From: Triatoma infestans
Taxonomy: Eukaryota; Arthropoda; Insecta; Hemiptera; Reduviidae
DNA length: 64,000 nucleotides
Reading direction: 5' to 3'
NCBI GenBank assembly: GCA_011037195.1
Contig: JAAEAF010014820.1
Span: 18,190 to 82,189, forward strand
Under the pieces are notes generated by a model. The model made no database searches. It saw only the letters and a program-made list of their open reading frames with translations, and was not told the DNA's origin. This document shows, piece after piece, positions 9,149 to 20,024 of the stretch. The number at the start of each line of letters is the position of its first letter. Positions within the stretch are counted from its first letter, which is position 1. Made by a program: the position numbers and the translations under genes.

Positions 9149-9795
9149 CAGAAATATACATTTTGAGGTCTCTTGAGTTCAAAAAGTATTTGTGTGTGTG
9201 GGAAATTCGTGAAAGTTTGTTTAAGTTCCCGGGGAATTGGCAATATCAGTCAAAGGTTTTGGACAAAATCGGTCAAGTTTACTGAATGGAATTTTCCAGT
9301 TTTTTGAGATTGCTCCAATGATCTTTTTTTAATTATATTTGTATTGTTTTATAACTACTCAGATAAAGGGCTAAAACTTTTAATTGACGCATTTCGCCAT
9401 TTAACGGGTTTTGGGGGGAAGGGGGGATTGCGCTATTCACTAAAGTCCTATTTCAATTTATTATACGATTTTATCATCCACCTAATATTAATAAGAATTC
9501 CGTGTTGTATTAATGTTTCCAAAAGTCCGTGCTTCACTTCCGGAAGTACTACTTTACTGTACAGTTTTTTATGCGATTTTCTCCACAAGGAAACCAACGG
9601 GTTTAATTTGAACTTAGTATACCAACTACATACAGTGACATATCGCTTTTATTTGAAACTTTGCGAGAAAAATTCATTTAAGGAGGTTTTCAGTGAGAGG
9701 GCGGTATTCTTTCCTCAAAACAGTCGTGTCCTCCCATTCTTCCTTGATAGATCCTCCCATTCATGTAACTTGAAGGCAATAAACATCTAAGCACT
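9120..9795 (-). repeat. Family A repeat, diverged copy
   Basis: It holds recognisable family A modules in minus orientation: GAGTTTTCACCAGAAATAT with TTTTGAGGTC near 9140-9170, GGGTTTTGGGGGGAAGG and TCTAAAG-like blocks near 9405-9445, CACTTCCGGAAGTACTACTTT at 9536-9556, and GCGATTTTCTC then TTTATTTGAAAC further on. It directly abuts the LINE fragment. Confidence 0.6.
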
Positions 9796-10544
9796 AAGAA
9801 TTTTATGTTTAAAGAGTATTAGACAATTATAAATATGTAAATTGCACCAGTTTTTTTATTGAAAGAAATTAGCCCATTGTATGCTGAACATATTATTTAC
9901 GATATAACATTCAACAAGGTAATGACAGCTTATAATGGACTTTTAAAGAAATCAATAAATATTTCCTATGATATAACAGTTTCCGCCGTATCGGGGAATT
10001 CGTATTTCTATTGAATAATTTTACGATTTCTATGGACACATAATTAAGGAAGTGAAATCTGTAACAAAAACATAATAATTACCTCTATAATTTTAAATGT
10101 TTTGGAGAGGGTAGAAAACGGGGTCCACCCAGTAAATATGTCAATATTAATTTTGGCCAATTGGCAATAGATAAGTGGCCGCACAATTCATAAAGTTTTT
10201 ATCATTTTTCAATACTTTGTCGTTTGTAAACATAAATTATTTGGCTTTTTATGTCTCTTCTCATGTAAGAAAGAGGCTCGAGAGGTAGTGAAAAGTATAT
10301 TGAATTGAAAACACGTGACATTCACGCTAATTTTTCTCCTCTCTCTGTATTTCTCAAGCAATAATTGAGAAATATTTCTCACTTGAACTTTTATTTTATC
10401 ACATTTATTTGCATTTTAGAGAAGAGGTCTTATCGCTGTCCTTCCTACTTAGAACACTTCCTATAGAACTTCATTCATTGATGTTAGAAAATAAATGTCA
10501 AATTATTACACTGTTAGCTGAAAAATATTAATAGTTTTTATATA
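9796..10544. other. AT-rich stretch, no gene seen
   Basis: No frames, repeats or splice-bounded exon were recognised. Confidence 0.4.
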
Positions 10545-11558
10545 GAAAAAAAAATCTGGTGTGAAACACTCACACAACTTTCTCTCTTACTCCAGTTCTC
10601 AAAATTATAATTGACAAATTTTATAGTTTGTGTACCAAATTTAATGCAATTCGTGAAAACTGAAAAAAAACTGTTCAGTAAAAGCGCACTTCCGGTTTAC
10701 TAATTTTCTTGAAACTCGAAATTTTGGCCATCTATTTATTTCTAATAAATTTTGTATGGATGACAGAATTGTATAATCAACTATGATAGCATTTTAGAGA
10801 AAAACATAACCCCAAACCTCCCCTAAAAGTACCCGTAAATAAAATTTTTCCAGAGAAATGTTTTAAATAATAACTGTAGTTCTTTGTAGGTTTAATTTAT
10901 ATATGAAGTTTCAAGAAAATCGTCGGAACCATTTTAGAGGAAATCGCGAAAAAGTGGAAAAAAATCATTTAGTAAAGTGGTAAAGTAAACGCACTTCCGG
11001 TTATCCGATTTTTTTAAACTCGGAATGTCAGCAACATATTTAATTCTAATTAACATTATTTAGATGACAGAATTGTCTAATAAACTGAAATAGCAGTTAA
11101 GATGAAAGCCTAACCCCCCTCCAGAAGTGCCCTTAAATGAATTTTTCCGTAGAAATGTTTCAATTAAAAGTTGTAGCTCTTTGTATGTGTGGTTGATATA
11201 CTAAGTTTAAAGAAAATCGTCAGAGCCATTTTTGAGAAAATCGCAAAACGTAAAAAAAAAAAAACTAGTAAAGTGGTATTTCTGGTTGAGGAATTATGAC
11301 AGATAGCGCACTGTCAGTTCCCAAGGTGATACCTAAAAGTAATATCAAGTTTCATCTTTCTAAGGCTTTTTATTTTTGAGCTATGCTGTTCACATACACA
11401 CACACACACACACACACACAGACCATTTGCTTGCTAAAAACCACTTTTTTGGGCTCAGGGGACCTCAAAACGGATATTTCCGTGGTGAAAACTCGATATC
11501 GAAAATTTGACTCGATTACAATACTTCGTCTTACTATTGGAAGTAAGAGAAAGTAAAA
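10545..11558 (+). repeat. Family A dispersed repeat, near full length
   Basis: Start: A-run then TCTGGTGTGAAACACTCAC. Then CACAACTTTCTCTTAC, the two internal modules, a (CA)n run at 11395-11420, GCTAAAAACCACTTTTTTGG, a GGGGACCTCAAAACGGAT block, and the end GTAAGAGAAAGTAAA at 11543-11557. CTTTCTCTTAC near the start and GTAAGAGAAAG at the end are inverted repeats of each other. No coding capacity. Confidence 0.85.
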
Positions 11559-12160
11559 ATATCAGAAAGCTGAAAACTACTTTCAGTAAAAACTACTTCC
11601 AAATATCCGATTTTCTTCAAATTCGGTATTTCGACAACATAATTAATTTTAATTAATATTATTTAGATGTTAGAATTGTGTAATAAACTGAAATTGCACA
11701 TTAAAGGAAACCATAATCCCACTTCTCCCCATAAAGTGCCCTTAAATGAATTTTCCCGGAGAAAAGTTTCAAATGAAAGTCTCTCTGTATGTGTAGTTGA
11801 AATATCAAGTTTAATGAAAATCGTTGACGCCGTTTTTTGAGAAAATTACAAAAAACTTAAAAAAACATTCAGTTAAGTGGTACTTCCGGTTGATGGATTT
11901 TGCCCGAAATCTTTCTGTCTGAAGATGGTGGCAGTACCTAAACGGAATACCAAGTTTCAGCTTCCTGCAACTTTTCTTTTTTGGGATATTCTGTCACATA
12001 TAGACACACACCTACACAGATACAGACAGACCATCTTGTAAAAACTACTTTTTTGGATTCAGTGGAACTCAAAACGTGCAACTCCGGTGAAAACTCAATT
12101 TCGAAAATCCAGCACGATTGCCATACTTCCTCTTGCTATATTATTAGTAAGTGAAAGTAA
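11559..12160 (+). repeat. Family A repeat, second partial copy in tandem
   Basis: This repeats the second half of the preceding copy in the same orientation: CTTCCAAATATCCGATTTT, CCCTTAAATGAATTTTCCCG, CTTCCGGTTGATGGATTTT, a CACACACCTACACAGA run and ACTTTTTTGGATTCAGTGG, ending in GTAAGTGAAAGTAAA. It has diverged from the first copy, so it is not a recent duplication. Confidence 0.75.
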
Positions 12161-12830
12161 AATATATATTATATACTGCTATATGTTGTACTATACAGGG
12201 TGTAACAGCCATCTCTGGCAAATACTTCGGGATATGGTTTGTCACTTTATTTGGAATAAAAAATTTCTCATAAACCATGGTCCGATTCGTTCGCCTTCAA
12301 AAGTTATTCTACATTTTGGAAAATTTTCAATTTTCCTACTTTTTCTCATAAAATTGATTATATCTCAAAAAGTTTTTAACATAAATCATATTCAATTACA
12401 TCTTTGGAAAGAGCATTAAATTTCCTATAAGAAACAGAAGTTTTATTTTAATTGAATTAATTATAAGGTTTTTCAGAGACATTAAACTCAACTCTACAGC
12501 GCTTCGACTGTTAAAAACCACTTTTCAATAGTATTTTCTTATAAATTTCTTTAAGGCTAGCGTACGGTCCGGTTACAGAAAAAATATCTACATTTCACCA
12601 GCTTTCCAACGATAATAATATCGTGGGGTTTCTTTCTTGTTTTCTTAAAGAAAATGCGAAATAAATGTAAAAAAAAACACAAAATGAAAATTGAGAGCTG
12701 TTACAAAAATATCACAAGATTAATTAATGATCCTGGAATGAACTTTGGAATTGTTATCTCACGATAGAAATTCGTCTAATTCTAATAAACAGAAACATTT
12801 AGTCGTGATTTAGCTGGTCATACATTCAAA

Positions 12831-13016
12831 ATGCCAGAGTTCTTTGTCATAGAATAGCGAGATATGGTTTTTATTTGTGGGTTTTGTAACGGCAGCGCGG
12901 AAGCTGCAGCTGAGTATGCTAGCCGTTGGCCTAACAGGAAACCATATAAGCAGCGTATTAAAGACTAGGGGAAACCGGTTCTGTGAGAATAAACTACCGA
13001 GGAAACTGATCGTTCT
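12831..13016 (+). pseudogene. Transposase N-terminus (DUF4817), plus-strand copy
   Basis: The frame from ATG 12831 has one in-frame TAG after VIE and then RDMVFICGFCNGSAEAAAEY, matching the DUF4817 pattern of FxxxEYxDMxxIYGxCNGNA followed by PNRxxP. After KPY the frame shifts, and the sequence runs into the inverted copy. It would have bound the transposon ends; it is now a fragment. Confidence 0.7.
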
Positions 13017-13488
13017 GACGACGTTCTGGTTGCACGGGGATTCTCGTCACTCCAATAGTGCATGTTGCGGGTGTTTAAAGAACCATTTCGAGTAAACGTC
13101 GCCTCATCGGTCCACAAAATGTTTTGGGGGAAACGACGATTCTGGGCTGTTTGTTGTAGCAGCCAAATACAGAATTGAGTACGACAGGCGTAATCACGTT
13201 CTAGCAAATACTGTACTTGCTGCACGTGATACAGATATCTACCATCCCGTCGAAGATACCTGTGCACCGTCTGATGTGACAAACCTAGCGACAATGGCAC
13301 TCTGCGTGTGCTAAGGGTAGAATCGTCATCAAACACATTCAAGATGCGTTGACATGAATTTTCGTAAGAACGATCAAAGTTTCCTCGGTAGTTTATTCTC
13401 ACAGAACCGGTTTCCCCTAGTCTTTAATACGCTGCTTATATGGTTTCCTGTTAGGCCAACGGCTAGCATACTCAGCTGCAGCTTCCGC
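12897..13488. repeat. Inverted repeat, arms 12897-13016 and 13367-13488
   Basis: GCGGAAGCTGCAGCTGAG at 12897 pairs with the reverse complement ending at 13488. The arms are nearly identical over about 120 bp and enclose a 350-bp loop holding transposase sequence. The inner ends are CGTTCT at 13011 and AGAACG at 13367. Confidence 0.9.
12965..13480 (-). pseudogene. Transposase core (DUF4817/Tc1-like), minus-strand copy
   Basis: The minus-strand frame 13402-12965 reads INYRGNFDRSYENS, then LSLGLSHQTVHRYLRRDG (second helix-turn-helix), then HVQQVQYLLERDYACRTQF and the DDE block ILWTDEATFTRNG (first catalytic Asp region), then MHYWSDENPRATR. It ends where the palindromic arm begins, so the later catalytic residues are absent. 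Upstream, 13480-13403 encodes AAEYASRWPNRKPY with frame breaks. Confidence 0.8.
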
Positions 13489-14030
13489 CCCCGGGCACCC
13501 GGGCGTAGATTATGAGTGTGCAAGATGTGTAAATAGTGTAATATTTAATTTAAGTTCATTATGAGGGGATTGGTATGAATGTAATAATAGGTATGTATGT
13601 ATTTATTTTGTATACGTGAAATAAGTATGCTTGTATTTATCAATTGAGATGAATGTGTGATATGAAGTTGAAAGTGTGCATATGCTGCTGGATATCGGCG
13701 ATTGTGAAGGAGTAATGCGCACCATTATGACTTCTGGCGAAGGCTAATGCCAAAAAATAAAAAAATATTTAATTCTCTGTTATCGCTCTACGTGGTCGTA
13801 TTTGCAGTCGTGTCTATTTTTCTGATATTGCCCAGATAATATAAACCTATCACTTTCATATGAAATATTTTACCAAAGAAATTGATTTAAGATAATCTAC
13901 GGAATGTTTGGCGTTAAATTTCAAATATTATATGGAGTTAGTTAATGTCATTAGAGCGCTCTTATGGACAACAATGTAACCACTTCTCTACCTACCTGGC
14001 TGGATTGGTACTTGTCGTACCAAGTGAAAG
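13489..14030. other. Unassigned stretch with a LINE-like 3' end
   Basis: A GC-rich CCCGGGCACCCGGG joins the transposon fragment. Then comes TG-rich sequence, and GCGCACCATTATGACTTC with an A-rich run near 13718-13770 that resembles a LINE 3' UTR. No open frame is present, so identity is open. Confidence 0.35.
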
Positions 14031-14062
14031 TCATATAAGTGTTTCACACCAGATTTTTTTAT
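14025..14062 (-). repeat. Family A end fragment
   Basis: The sequence GTGTTTCACACCAGATTTTT is the family A right-end signature in minus orientation. The rest of the element is not recognisable next to it. Confidence 0.6.
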
Positions 14063-15555
14063 TTATTTTTTTATTATAGTTTATTATTAATCTTTTTAAT
14101 CGTCTTTTTTATTTATTTAAACAGTTTTAAGTTATTTTTATTTGTGTTTGTTGTTTGTTTTTTTCTTTCGTTTAATTAAATTTTTGTCTAATTATGAATA
14201 AGTGTAAATTTTTCTTTTTCTTTTCTTTACTTAAATTTGTAATTTCATAGATCGCAGCTGACGGTATTGGCCATGCAATTCCTATGTTGTAGTTTTACTG
14301 TTGTATTTTTTTAGTTTTCTTAACTAAAGATTTATTATTAGACTGCATTAAATGGGGTACATTATGGTATTCATTCTTAGCCTCATAACAACCACTTTAT
14401 CATTCATTAATAAAGTCCATTTTCTGTTGTAAAAGTTACCTTTTTAATATACAATCAATGAATATACACTCTTTCATAGCGTTTTGTCCAGTGTTGTGTG
14501 TGAGAGTGTAGTTTAAAACAAAAATTAACAATAATAAGCTTCATTTAATGAAAATATAAGAAAAACCAAACCTTAAATAAAGAAAAATTATTAACGCCTG
14601 TCCCTAGAGATGATACTAAAAGTAAAGAATGATAAAACACTCAAAAAGAAAACACTACCAAAATAGTTGCAACAAGTACTTTAGATTAAAAAGTTTTTAT
14701 ACTAAAAGTAGTAAAACTATGTTAACTGTTTCCAAGACAAAGTATTATACAGCATCACTGTCTATTCTATTCTTTTTTTTATTACATTATTATAGTTTTT
14801 TTTATCCTATATTTTGTTAAATTAGATTTTAACAATTTAATAGCTATAAAATGTTTTTAAAGAGTAGTGTTCTAATTAAATAATGCTCTTTTTATGGAAA
14901 TGCATCAAACAAATAACTGCATTAATATCAAAAGTTTCGTCCCGTAATTCCACCTATATCGTGCAATTTTTTCCTTTTTCAGAAATTTTGTTTGCATCAC
15001 ACACCAAACAATCAAAAACATTCGTTTTTTTTTTCCCCGGGCGCATCAACTATGGCGGTTATTAGCGCCCCCCCCCCCGAAACATTTTACTTTCTCTTCT
15101 CTGGCCACTCGACCTTGGATGACCTATTTTGAAACCTAGTGGCTTCGACACACACTTTGCTCTGCAAGGCAGGATAGAGCCGTAGGTTTTCGGGGATCTC
15201 TCCACCCACCCCCTCATCTCATAAATCATCGATTGGTTGGTTGCGTCATTCCTTATTTTATTTCTCACTTGGTCGATAAAATATCAAGTGTATGATTAAG
15301 CTTAATCCGTAAATACTTACTAGAAGACAAAGAGTTTGTAACGGTACTATTCATATTAAATATTCTCTTTTACAGACATGAAAGTGAAGGAGACTATTTG
15401 TTATATAAATTAATAGTTTGGATGTGCAGTACTTTTAACAAATATTCCAGCATATCAAAAATAAACTAATCCTAAAATAAAACTTAACCTAATGGGGTTG
15501 AAATACTTTTATAAAATTTCTTTCAACCCCGAGATAAAAACTTAACTTATGCATT
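14063..15555. other. AT-rich stretch, no gene seen
   Basis: Very AT-rich. A (C)n run at 15067-15078 and a GC-richer patch at 15060-15250 stand out but give no recognisable product. Confidence 0.45.
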
Positions 15556-15701
15556 CATACTAACATTCTTGCCAATAAATACATTCGCACCAACAAATAC
15601 ATACACTTCAATAAATACATACGAGCTAATAAATACATTCGCACTAACAAATACATATACGCCAATAAATACTTTCATGCTAATAAATACATTCGCTCTA
15701 A
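15556..15701. repeat. 18-bp minisatellite, about eight units
   Basis: Units of the form AATAAATACATTCGCACT repeat with substitutions but a constant 18-bp period. On the minus strand this keeps an open frame of hexapeptides such as VFISAN and VFIGVY. The frame is only 64 codons with no splice or homology support, so I treat it as a repeat. Confidence 0.8.
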
Positions 15702-15927
15702 AAAAAAAAAAAAACATTTTCTTTTCATATTCAAAAAACATTTAAAACATATATTTCTAGTGAAAAATCAATTATTTCGAAGAAAGACATGATTGCAATA
15801 ACTTGCATCTTATAGCATTCTATCTCATGTGTTTGTGGAAGTCGATGATAAAGCACATTAATTCGAGTAAAAGAGAAATTGGCGGGAAGAATTTTTTTCT
15901 TCTATTAATTTAACTAATCTAATTTAG

Positions 15928-16105
15928 GGATATTTTCCGTGATAGCCTGCTTCTTTTTGTGGCACAGAGCAAATCTATGTTTGACAAATGCATCCTGATG
16001 ATGGACGAACTCCCGAAACCCGTCGATGACCACAAAAAGAAGCAGGGAAGTATAGCATCTTTGATGCTATCCAGTTCTGCGGAACCAGCCACAACAACTA
16101 ATCTA
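15928..16105 (+). repeat. Family B hammerhead-like inverted-repeat element, left arm deleted
   Basis: The left remnant reads TTTTCCGTGATAGCCTGCTT and the right arm reads AGAAGCAGGGAAGTATAGC then GATGCTATCCAGTTCTGCGG, the family B terminus seen at 45531, 49281 and 61500. The right arm contains the hammerhead-like core at 15991-16028. Confidence 0.75.
15991..16028 (+). ncRNA. Hammerhead-ribozyme-like motif (family B)
   Basis: In order: helix I strand CATC (15991-15994), box CTGATGA (15995-16001), extra T, helix II GGA...TCC (16003-16013), C, GAAA (16015-16018), CCCG, then TC, giving a GTC cleavage triplet ending at 16024. The second helix I strand is GATG (16025-16028), exactly complementary to CATC. 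One unpaired base between the box and helix II departs from the canonical motif, and helix II is short. Self-cleavage is an inference. Confidence 0.5.
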
Positions 16106-16510
16106 ATTTAGATTAAATTTCATCAATAATGAGTTTATATTTAATTAATTCCACAGAAATTTTTATCATCAATCATGCCCCTGTTTTCCAAAATCAAATA
16201 AAAGTTGATAATATAATTTTAAATACTCATAAAATCCAAAAAGTGTTTATAGCGGCATTAGTTAACCAAATGGGTATTTATCACATAGATCCAGTCTCAA
16301 TGAAATAAAGATGATAACAGGATTTATACATTTTTTTTTTCCCACGAGTAATATAAACTTTTATGATGTTTAGTGATTTGACATCATTGCAAAATTTAAT
16401 ATCATGGTAAAAGGCGTTGAAGTTAATAATAACACTTTATCTGCACAATAAAAAGAAATGTTATGAACCAAGGTTTTTCCGGTTGTTCGTATATTTTATC
16501 ATTTTTTTTT

Positions 16511-17526
16511 TACTTTCTCTTACTCCTACCAGTAAGAGGAAGTATTGTAATCGTGCCAAATTTTCCATTTCGAATTTTTACCGGGAAAAAATCCGTTCTG
16601 AGAACCCCTGAGCCCAAAAAAGTGGTTTTTAGAAAATGTTTTGTTTGTTGCGTGCGTGTAAACAGCATAGCTCCAAAATGAAAAATCCTAGAAAATTCAA
16701 ACCTGATATTCCGTTTAGGTATCACCATGGAATCCGACAATACGTTATCTATCAAAATTTCTCAACCGGGAATATTTTACTGAATTATTTGCAGCTAACA
16801 TTCTCAACTAACATTTTACTGAATGTTTTTTTTCACTTTTTTGCGATTTTCTCAAAAATAGCATGGACAATTTTCTTCAAACTTGATATATCAACAACAC
16901 ATACAAAAATTTACAACTTCTATTTAAAATATTTCTCTGGAAAAATTTATTTAAGGGGAGGATTGGGGTTAGGTTTTCTTCTAAAGTATTATTTCAATTC
17001 TGTCATCTAAATAATATCAATTACAATTAAATGCGTTGTTGATAATCCGAGTTTGAAAAAAATCGGATAATCGAAAGTGAGCTTTTTACTGAAATGTATT
17101 TTTCAGTATTCTTGGTATTTTCTCGAAAACGGCTTCAACGACTTTCTTTAAACTAGTAATTAAAACTGCACACATAAAGAGCTACAACATTTATTTGAAA
17201 TATTTTTTCTCCTCGTTAAGTTATTGAAGGGGGCTTTTTGGGGGAGGGGTGGGGTTATATTTTTCTCTAAAGTGCTATCATAGTTGATTATACAATTCTA
17301 CCTTCCAAACAAAATTAATTAGAAATTAATAGATGGCCTACATTCCGAGTTTCAAGAAAATTAGTAAACCGGAAGTGCTCTTTTACTGAACAGTTTTTTC
17401 GATTTTTGACGAATTTCAACAAACTCCGACTAATTTCGTTAAATTTGGTACACTAACTATAAAATTTGTCAATCACATTTGAAACTACGGTAAGAGAAAG
17501 TTGTGTGAATCAAATCAGCTGATTTT
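16511..17526 (-). repeat. Family A dispersed repeat, near full length
   Basis: It starts with ACTTTCTCTTACTCC and the hairpin partner GTAAGAGG, then TTTTCCATTTCGAATTTTTACC and the GGTATCACCATGG block near 16718. Two internal units follow (GCGATTTTCTC ... GTTGATAATCCGAG; TTTTCTCGAAAAC ... GAGTTTCAAG). It ends GTAAGAGAAAGTTGTGTGA near 17511. The TG microsatellite is reduced to TTGCGTGCGTGT. Confidence 0.85.
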
Positions 17527-17654
17527 TCACAGCAATTATCTCGATCTATTTTTCTTGGATAGAATATTAATGTTCAGTCTTACTTTGCAATCTATATTTC
17601 TTGCAATGATAAGAACTTTTTAATGTTATTTTTCTTATTTTTTAATATTGAAGG

Positions 17655-18110
17655 AGATTTATCTTAAATCAGAATGCATTTCCTTGCGCCGACACAGTAC
17701 GATATCTTGGACTTTACATTGACAAACGACTTACATGGAACCCGTACACAGGATTCAAACGACAAGATCTAAAGAAACGTTACTATTTACTAGCGCGACT
17801 AATTGTGAGACAATCAAAACTAATATTCACCAACAATGTGTGGATATATATAATGCAATACTGAAACCGAAATGGACTTATGGACTAGAAATATGAGGAG
17901 GTCAGCCAAGCATTCTAATATATACCGCCTCCAATCATTACAGTCTAAAATTCTTCGCCTTATTACCAACGCTCCCATACTTTGTTTCCAACAGAACCAT
18001 TCATGATGACCTCAGTATACACCAAGGTCTTAATAATATCTCTATCCTACCTGGTCAAGTCATCCCAATCCATTAATTAATCCAGCTCTTTTATCTTTGA
18101 CACTTCTTGT
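17655..18110 (+). mobile_element. Jockey-like LINE relic, RT C-terminal part
   Basis: No long frame remains, but translated pieces are clear: TVRYLGLYIDKRLTWNPYT near 17693-17748, then ILKPKWTYGLEI followed by a stop and GG near 17860-17900. SNI and LQSLQSKILRLITNAP follow to about 17975. The WTYGLEI ... SNI ... QSKILR order is the Jockey-type signature after the RT domain. Several frameshifts separate the blocks. Confidence 0.7.
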
Positions 18111-18390
18111 CAATCCCATCCGATGGCTTAGGCGGCCTTGGCCACGCGTTTACTTCGGCGATGGATGTTAATAAAAACAATGTTTAGGAAAGTCACCGCG
18201 TGGGTGGAAACTGTATTCCCGCGTATATTAGTCAGTTTGTTACTTGTTACGGAAACTTTATTTTCCTGTAATTGTAAATTTCAAATATATAAATAATATA
18301 TTGAAGGTATTAAATCAATAATCAATTGATAGTCAATATCGTATTGATTAACGTTCAATACCATTCAATATCTGCTCTGTTTTTTATGAT
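18110..18390. other. Possible 3' tail of the Jockey relic
   Basis: GGCTTAGGCGGCCTTGGCC and TCACCGCGTGGGTGG stand out from the AT-rich surroundings and could be the C-terminus and 3' UTR of the LINE. The link is positional only. Confidence 0.3.
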
Positions 18391-18394
18391 TTTG

Positions 18395-18720
18395 AACAAA
18401 ATATATCAAAAATGAACACACGCAGAATAAGCATATCACTTTTACTTGAAATACTATTCCTTAAAATTGATGGAATTTTTTTTTTTTTTTTTGGAGGGAA
18501 TCTCTGGGAGGAACTGACACTTTCTAAAAGCTTTTTCTAATGTGTCACTTTCCGGAAACATATTTTCCGGAATCGTCAAATAGATTGCTAGAATTCCAAG
18601 TTTGAAGAAAATCCGTTAATAAAGAGTATTTTTAAGATTTTCAGAATTTTCCTCTCTATAATTTTCTTTGAACTTGTTAGTGGAAATATATAAGCCTTTC
18701 TACTTTTACTGGAATTATGT
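18395..18720 (-). repeat. Family A repeat, strongly diverged
   Basis: Modules TCACTTTTACTTGAAAT, AAATTGATGG with GGGAGGAACTG, TCACTTTCCGGAAAC and AATTCCAAGTTTGAAGAAAA follow the family A order in minus orientation. Neither end is present. Confidence 0.5.
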
Positions 18721-18744
18721 TCTTCAATAAAATCACTTTATGTT

Positions 18745-18903
18745 AGGAAGATTTTCTCTTCCTAAGAGCCTCTACATCGCACTGGCTGGCGATGGACAGT
18801 GTTGTCTGTAATAAGAGAACACTGTCCGCGGGCCGGTAGTGTACTGAAAAGGCTACGGGCGCCAATGACCACAGATGCTGACACGCCTTAAATGTAAAAA
18901 AAA
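18745..18903 (+). mobile_element. SINE1, 5'-truncated
   Basis: The body and tail match SINE1: AGATTTTCTCTTCCTAAG, GAGAGAACACTG-like, GGCGCCAATGACCACAGATG and CGCCTTAAAT with an A-run. The tRNA head is missing, as expected for incomplete reverse transcription. Confidence 0.8.
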
Positions 18904-19039
18904 ATTACTTTAGACCAGTATTAGTACTAACAACCAAATTATATGGGTCTTCAAATCCCCTATATTCAAGTATTATTTTTAAAAGAAACTAAAGGTTACA
19001 ATTTGACGAAAAGTTGCTTATTACAATAGTATTAATTAC

Positions 19040-19345
19040 AGTCACGAAGAAATAAGGAAGAAACTGAACTTTTCAAAAACTGTGCTGCAGAACGTGAAGG
19101 AAAAGAGACTTGGATGGTACGGCCATGTAAAAAAAATGGAAGATGGCAGAATGGCTAAAGAGATCCAGACTGGGAAGCCGAGGGAAGAAGGAGAAGGGGC
19201 AGACCCAGGGAAAAGTAGTAGATATATGGCGTCCAAGAAAGCCTCCACGGTAACGGACTGAGAGAAGAGGATATCCGGGATAGATCTAGTTGGAGGCTGA
19301 ATTAAAAGAAATATTTGGTTGAGGAAAACTTCAGCTTTAAGGAAC
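19040..19345 (+). mobile_element. LINE C-terminal relic (RTE/BovB-like tail)
   Basis: Translation gives LQNVKEKRLGWYGHVKKMEDGRMAKEIQTGKP, here split: LQNVKEKRLGWYGHVKKM, then EDGRMAKEIQTGKPREE. The pattern R-L-x-W-x-GHV-x-RM ... GxRxRGRP is the usual C-terminal end of many LINE ORF2 proteins. A frameshift follows in the Arg/Gly segment. An A-run at 19349-19365 may be the element's poly(A). Confidence 0.65.
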
Positions 19346-19365
19346 TCCTAAAAAAAAAAAAAAAA

Positions 19366-20020
19366 ATTATAAATTACAATCAGAAAGGGTCATTAAGTTT
19401 TTCATACTAGATTATTTGTTGAATTATTAATTCAATGAACGAGGTTGTCGAAAAGCTTGAATCGTTGAACTATACGATATAAAAATCGAAATACACTATT
19501 CGACTTTGATCATACAGAGTGTGCCAACATTAAAGCTTTATAATCATGTATTAAACTCACTAGCTGAAGTTGGGAAGGCCGCTTGAACGACTATGTTGAA
19601 GATCTCCCGTCAAAAATTTGCAATCTTTGCCGGGCTTAAAGTGCTTGGAATGTTGACTCTTTGAGGAACGTGAACGCGGGATTTTAGTACTAAGATTAAA
19701 TTTAGATCCTCAAGGTTCTTTTGTATACCAACAGTGGAGCCTTGAATTCGTTATTTTTGTAGATAATGATTTTGTAATGACATAGCAATGTCAAAGCCTT
19801 CACAAAATATAACAAAAGGAAAGAATAATTTATAACTAGTGGCCCCACAGCCGGCCGCTGCCTTTTCAATACAAAGGTATCAAAGACAAGCACCGATAAA
19901 GCCCTGTCTATTGAACAGAAGCCATCTGGTCTTTGAAAGTCGCCGATGGGCGACCAAATCTGGCCACTGACCTGAATCACTAGTCGCCGACCTAACCAAG
20001 GTCTCACAAGGTCGCACGCT
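19366..20020. other. Unassigned stretch
   Basis: No recognised repeat. A 101-codon minus frame at 19702-20007 (GRRLVIQVSGQIWSPIGDF) has no recognisable domain. Its position just outside an LTR-like segment may mean it is transposon-derived. Confidence 0.35.
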
Positions 20021-20024
20021 ACTA

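Larger units (their letters stand above)
12185..13488. mobile_element. DUF4817-type Tc1/mariner-like transposon, rearranged head to head
   Basis: The left part starts with TACAGGGTGTAACAGCC (about 12190), a plausible transposon terminus. On the + strand an ATG at 12831 opens MPEFFVIE, a stop, then RDMVFICGFCNGSAEAAAEY and RWPNRKPY, the DUF4817 N-terminal helix-turn-helix style. Near 13016 this is interrupted, and the rest of the transposase lies inverted on the minus strand (13488 to 13020). The minus copy begins again with the same N-terminal segment and runs into the catalytic part. The outer arms 12897-13016 and 13367-13488 are inverted repeats of about 120 bp. The right terminus of the element is missing. 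Confidence 0.75.

Noticed and set aside
12087..12419. 110-codon plus frame
   Set aside because: It crosses the end of family A and the transposon terminus, so it cannot be one gene.
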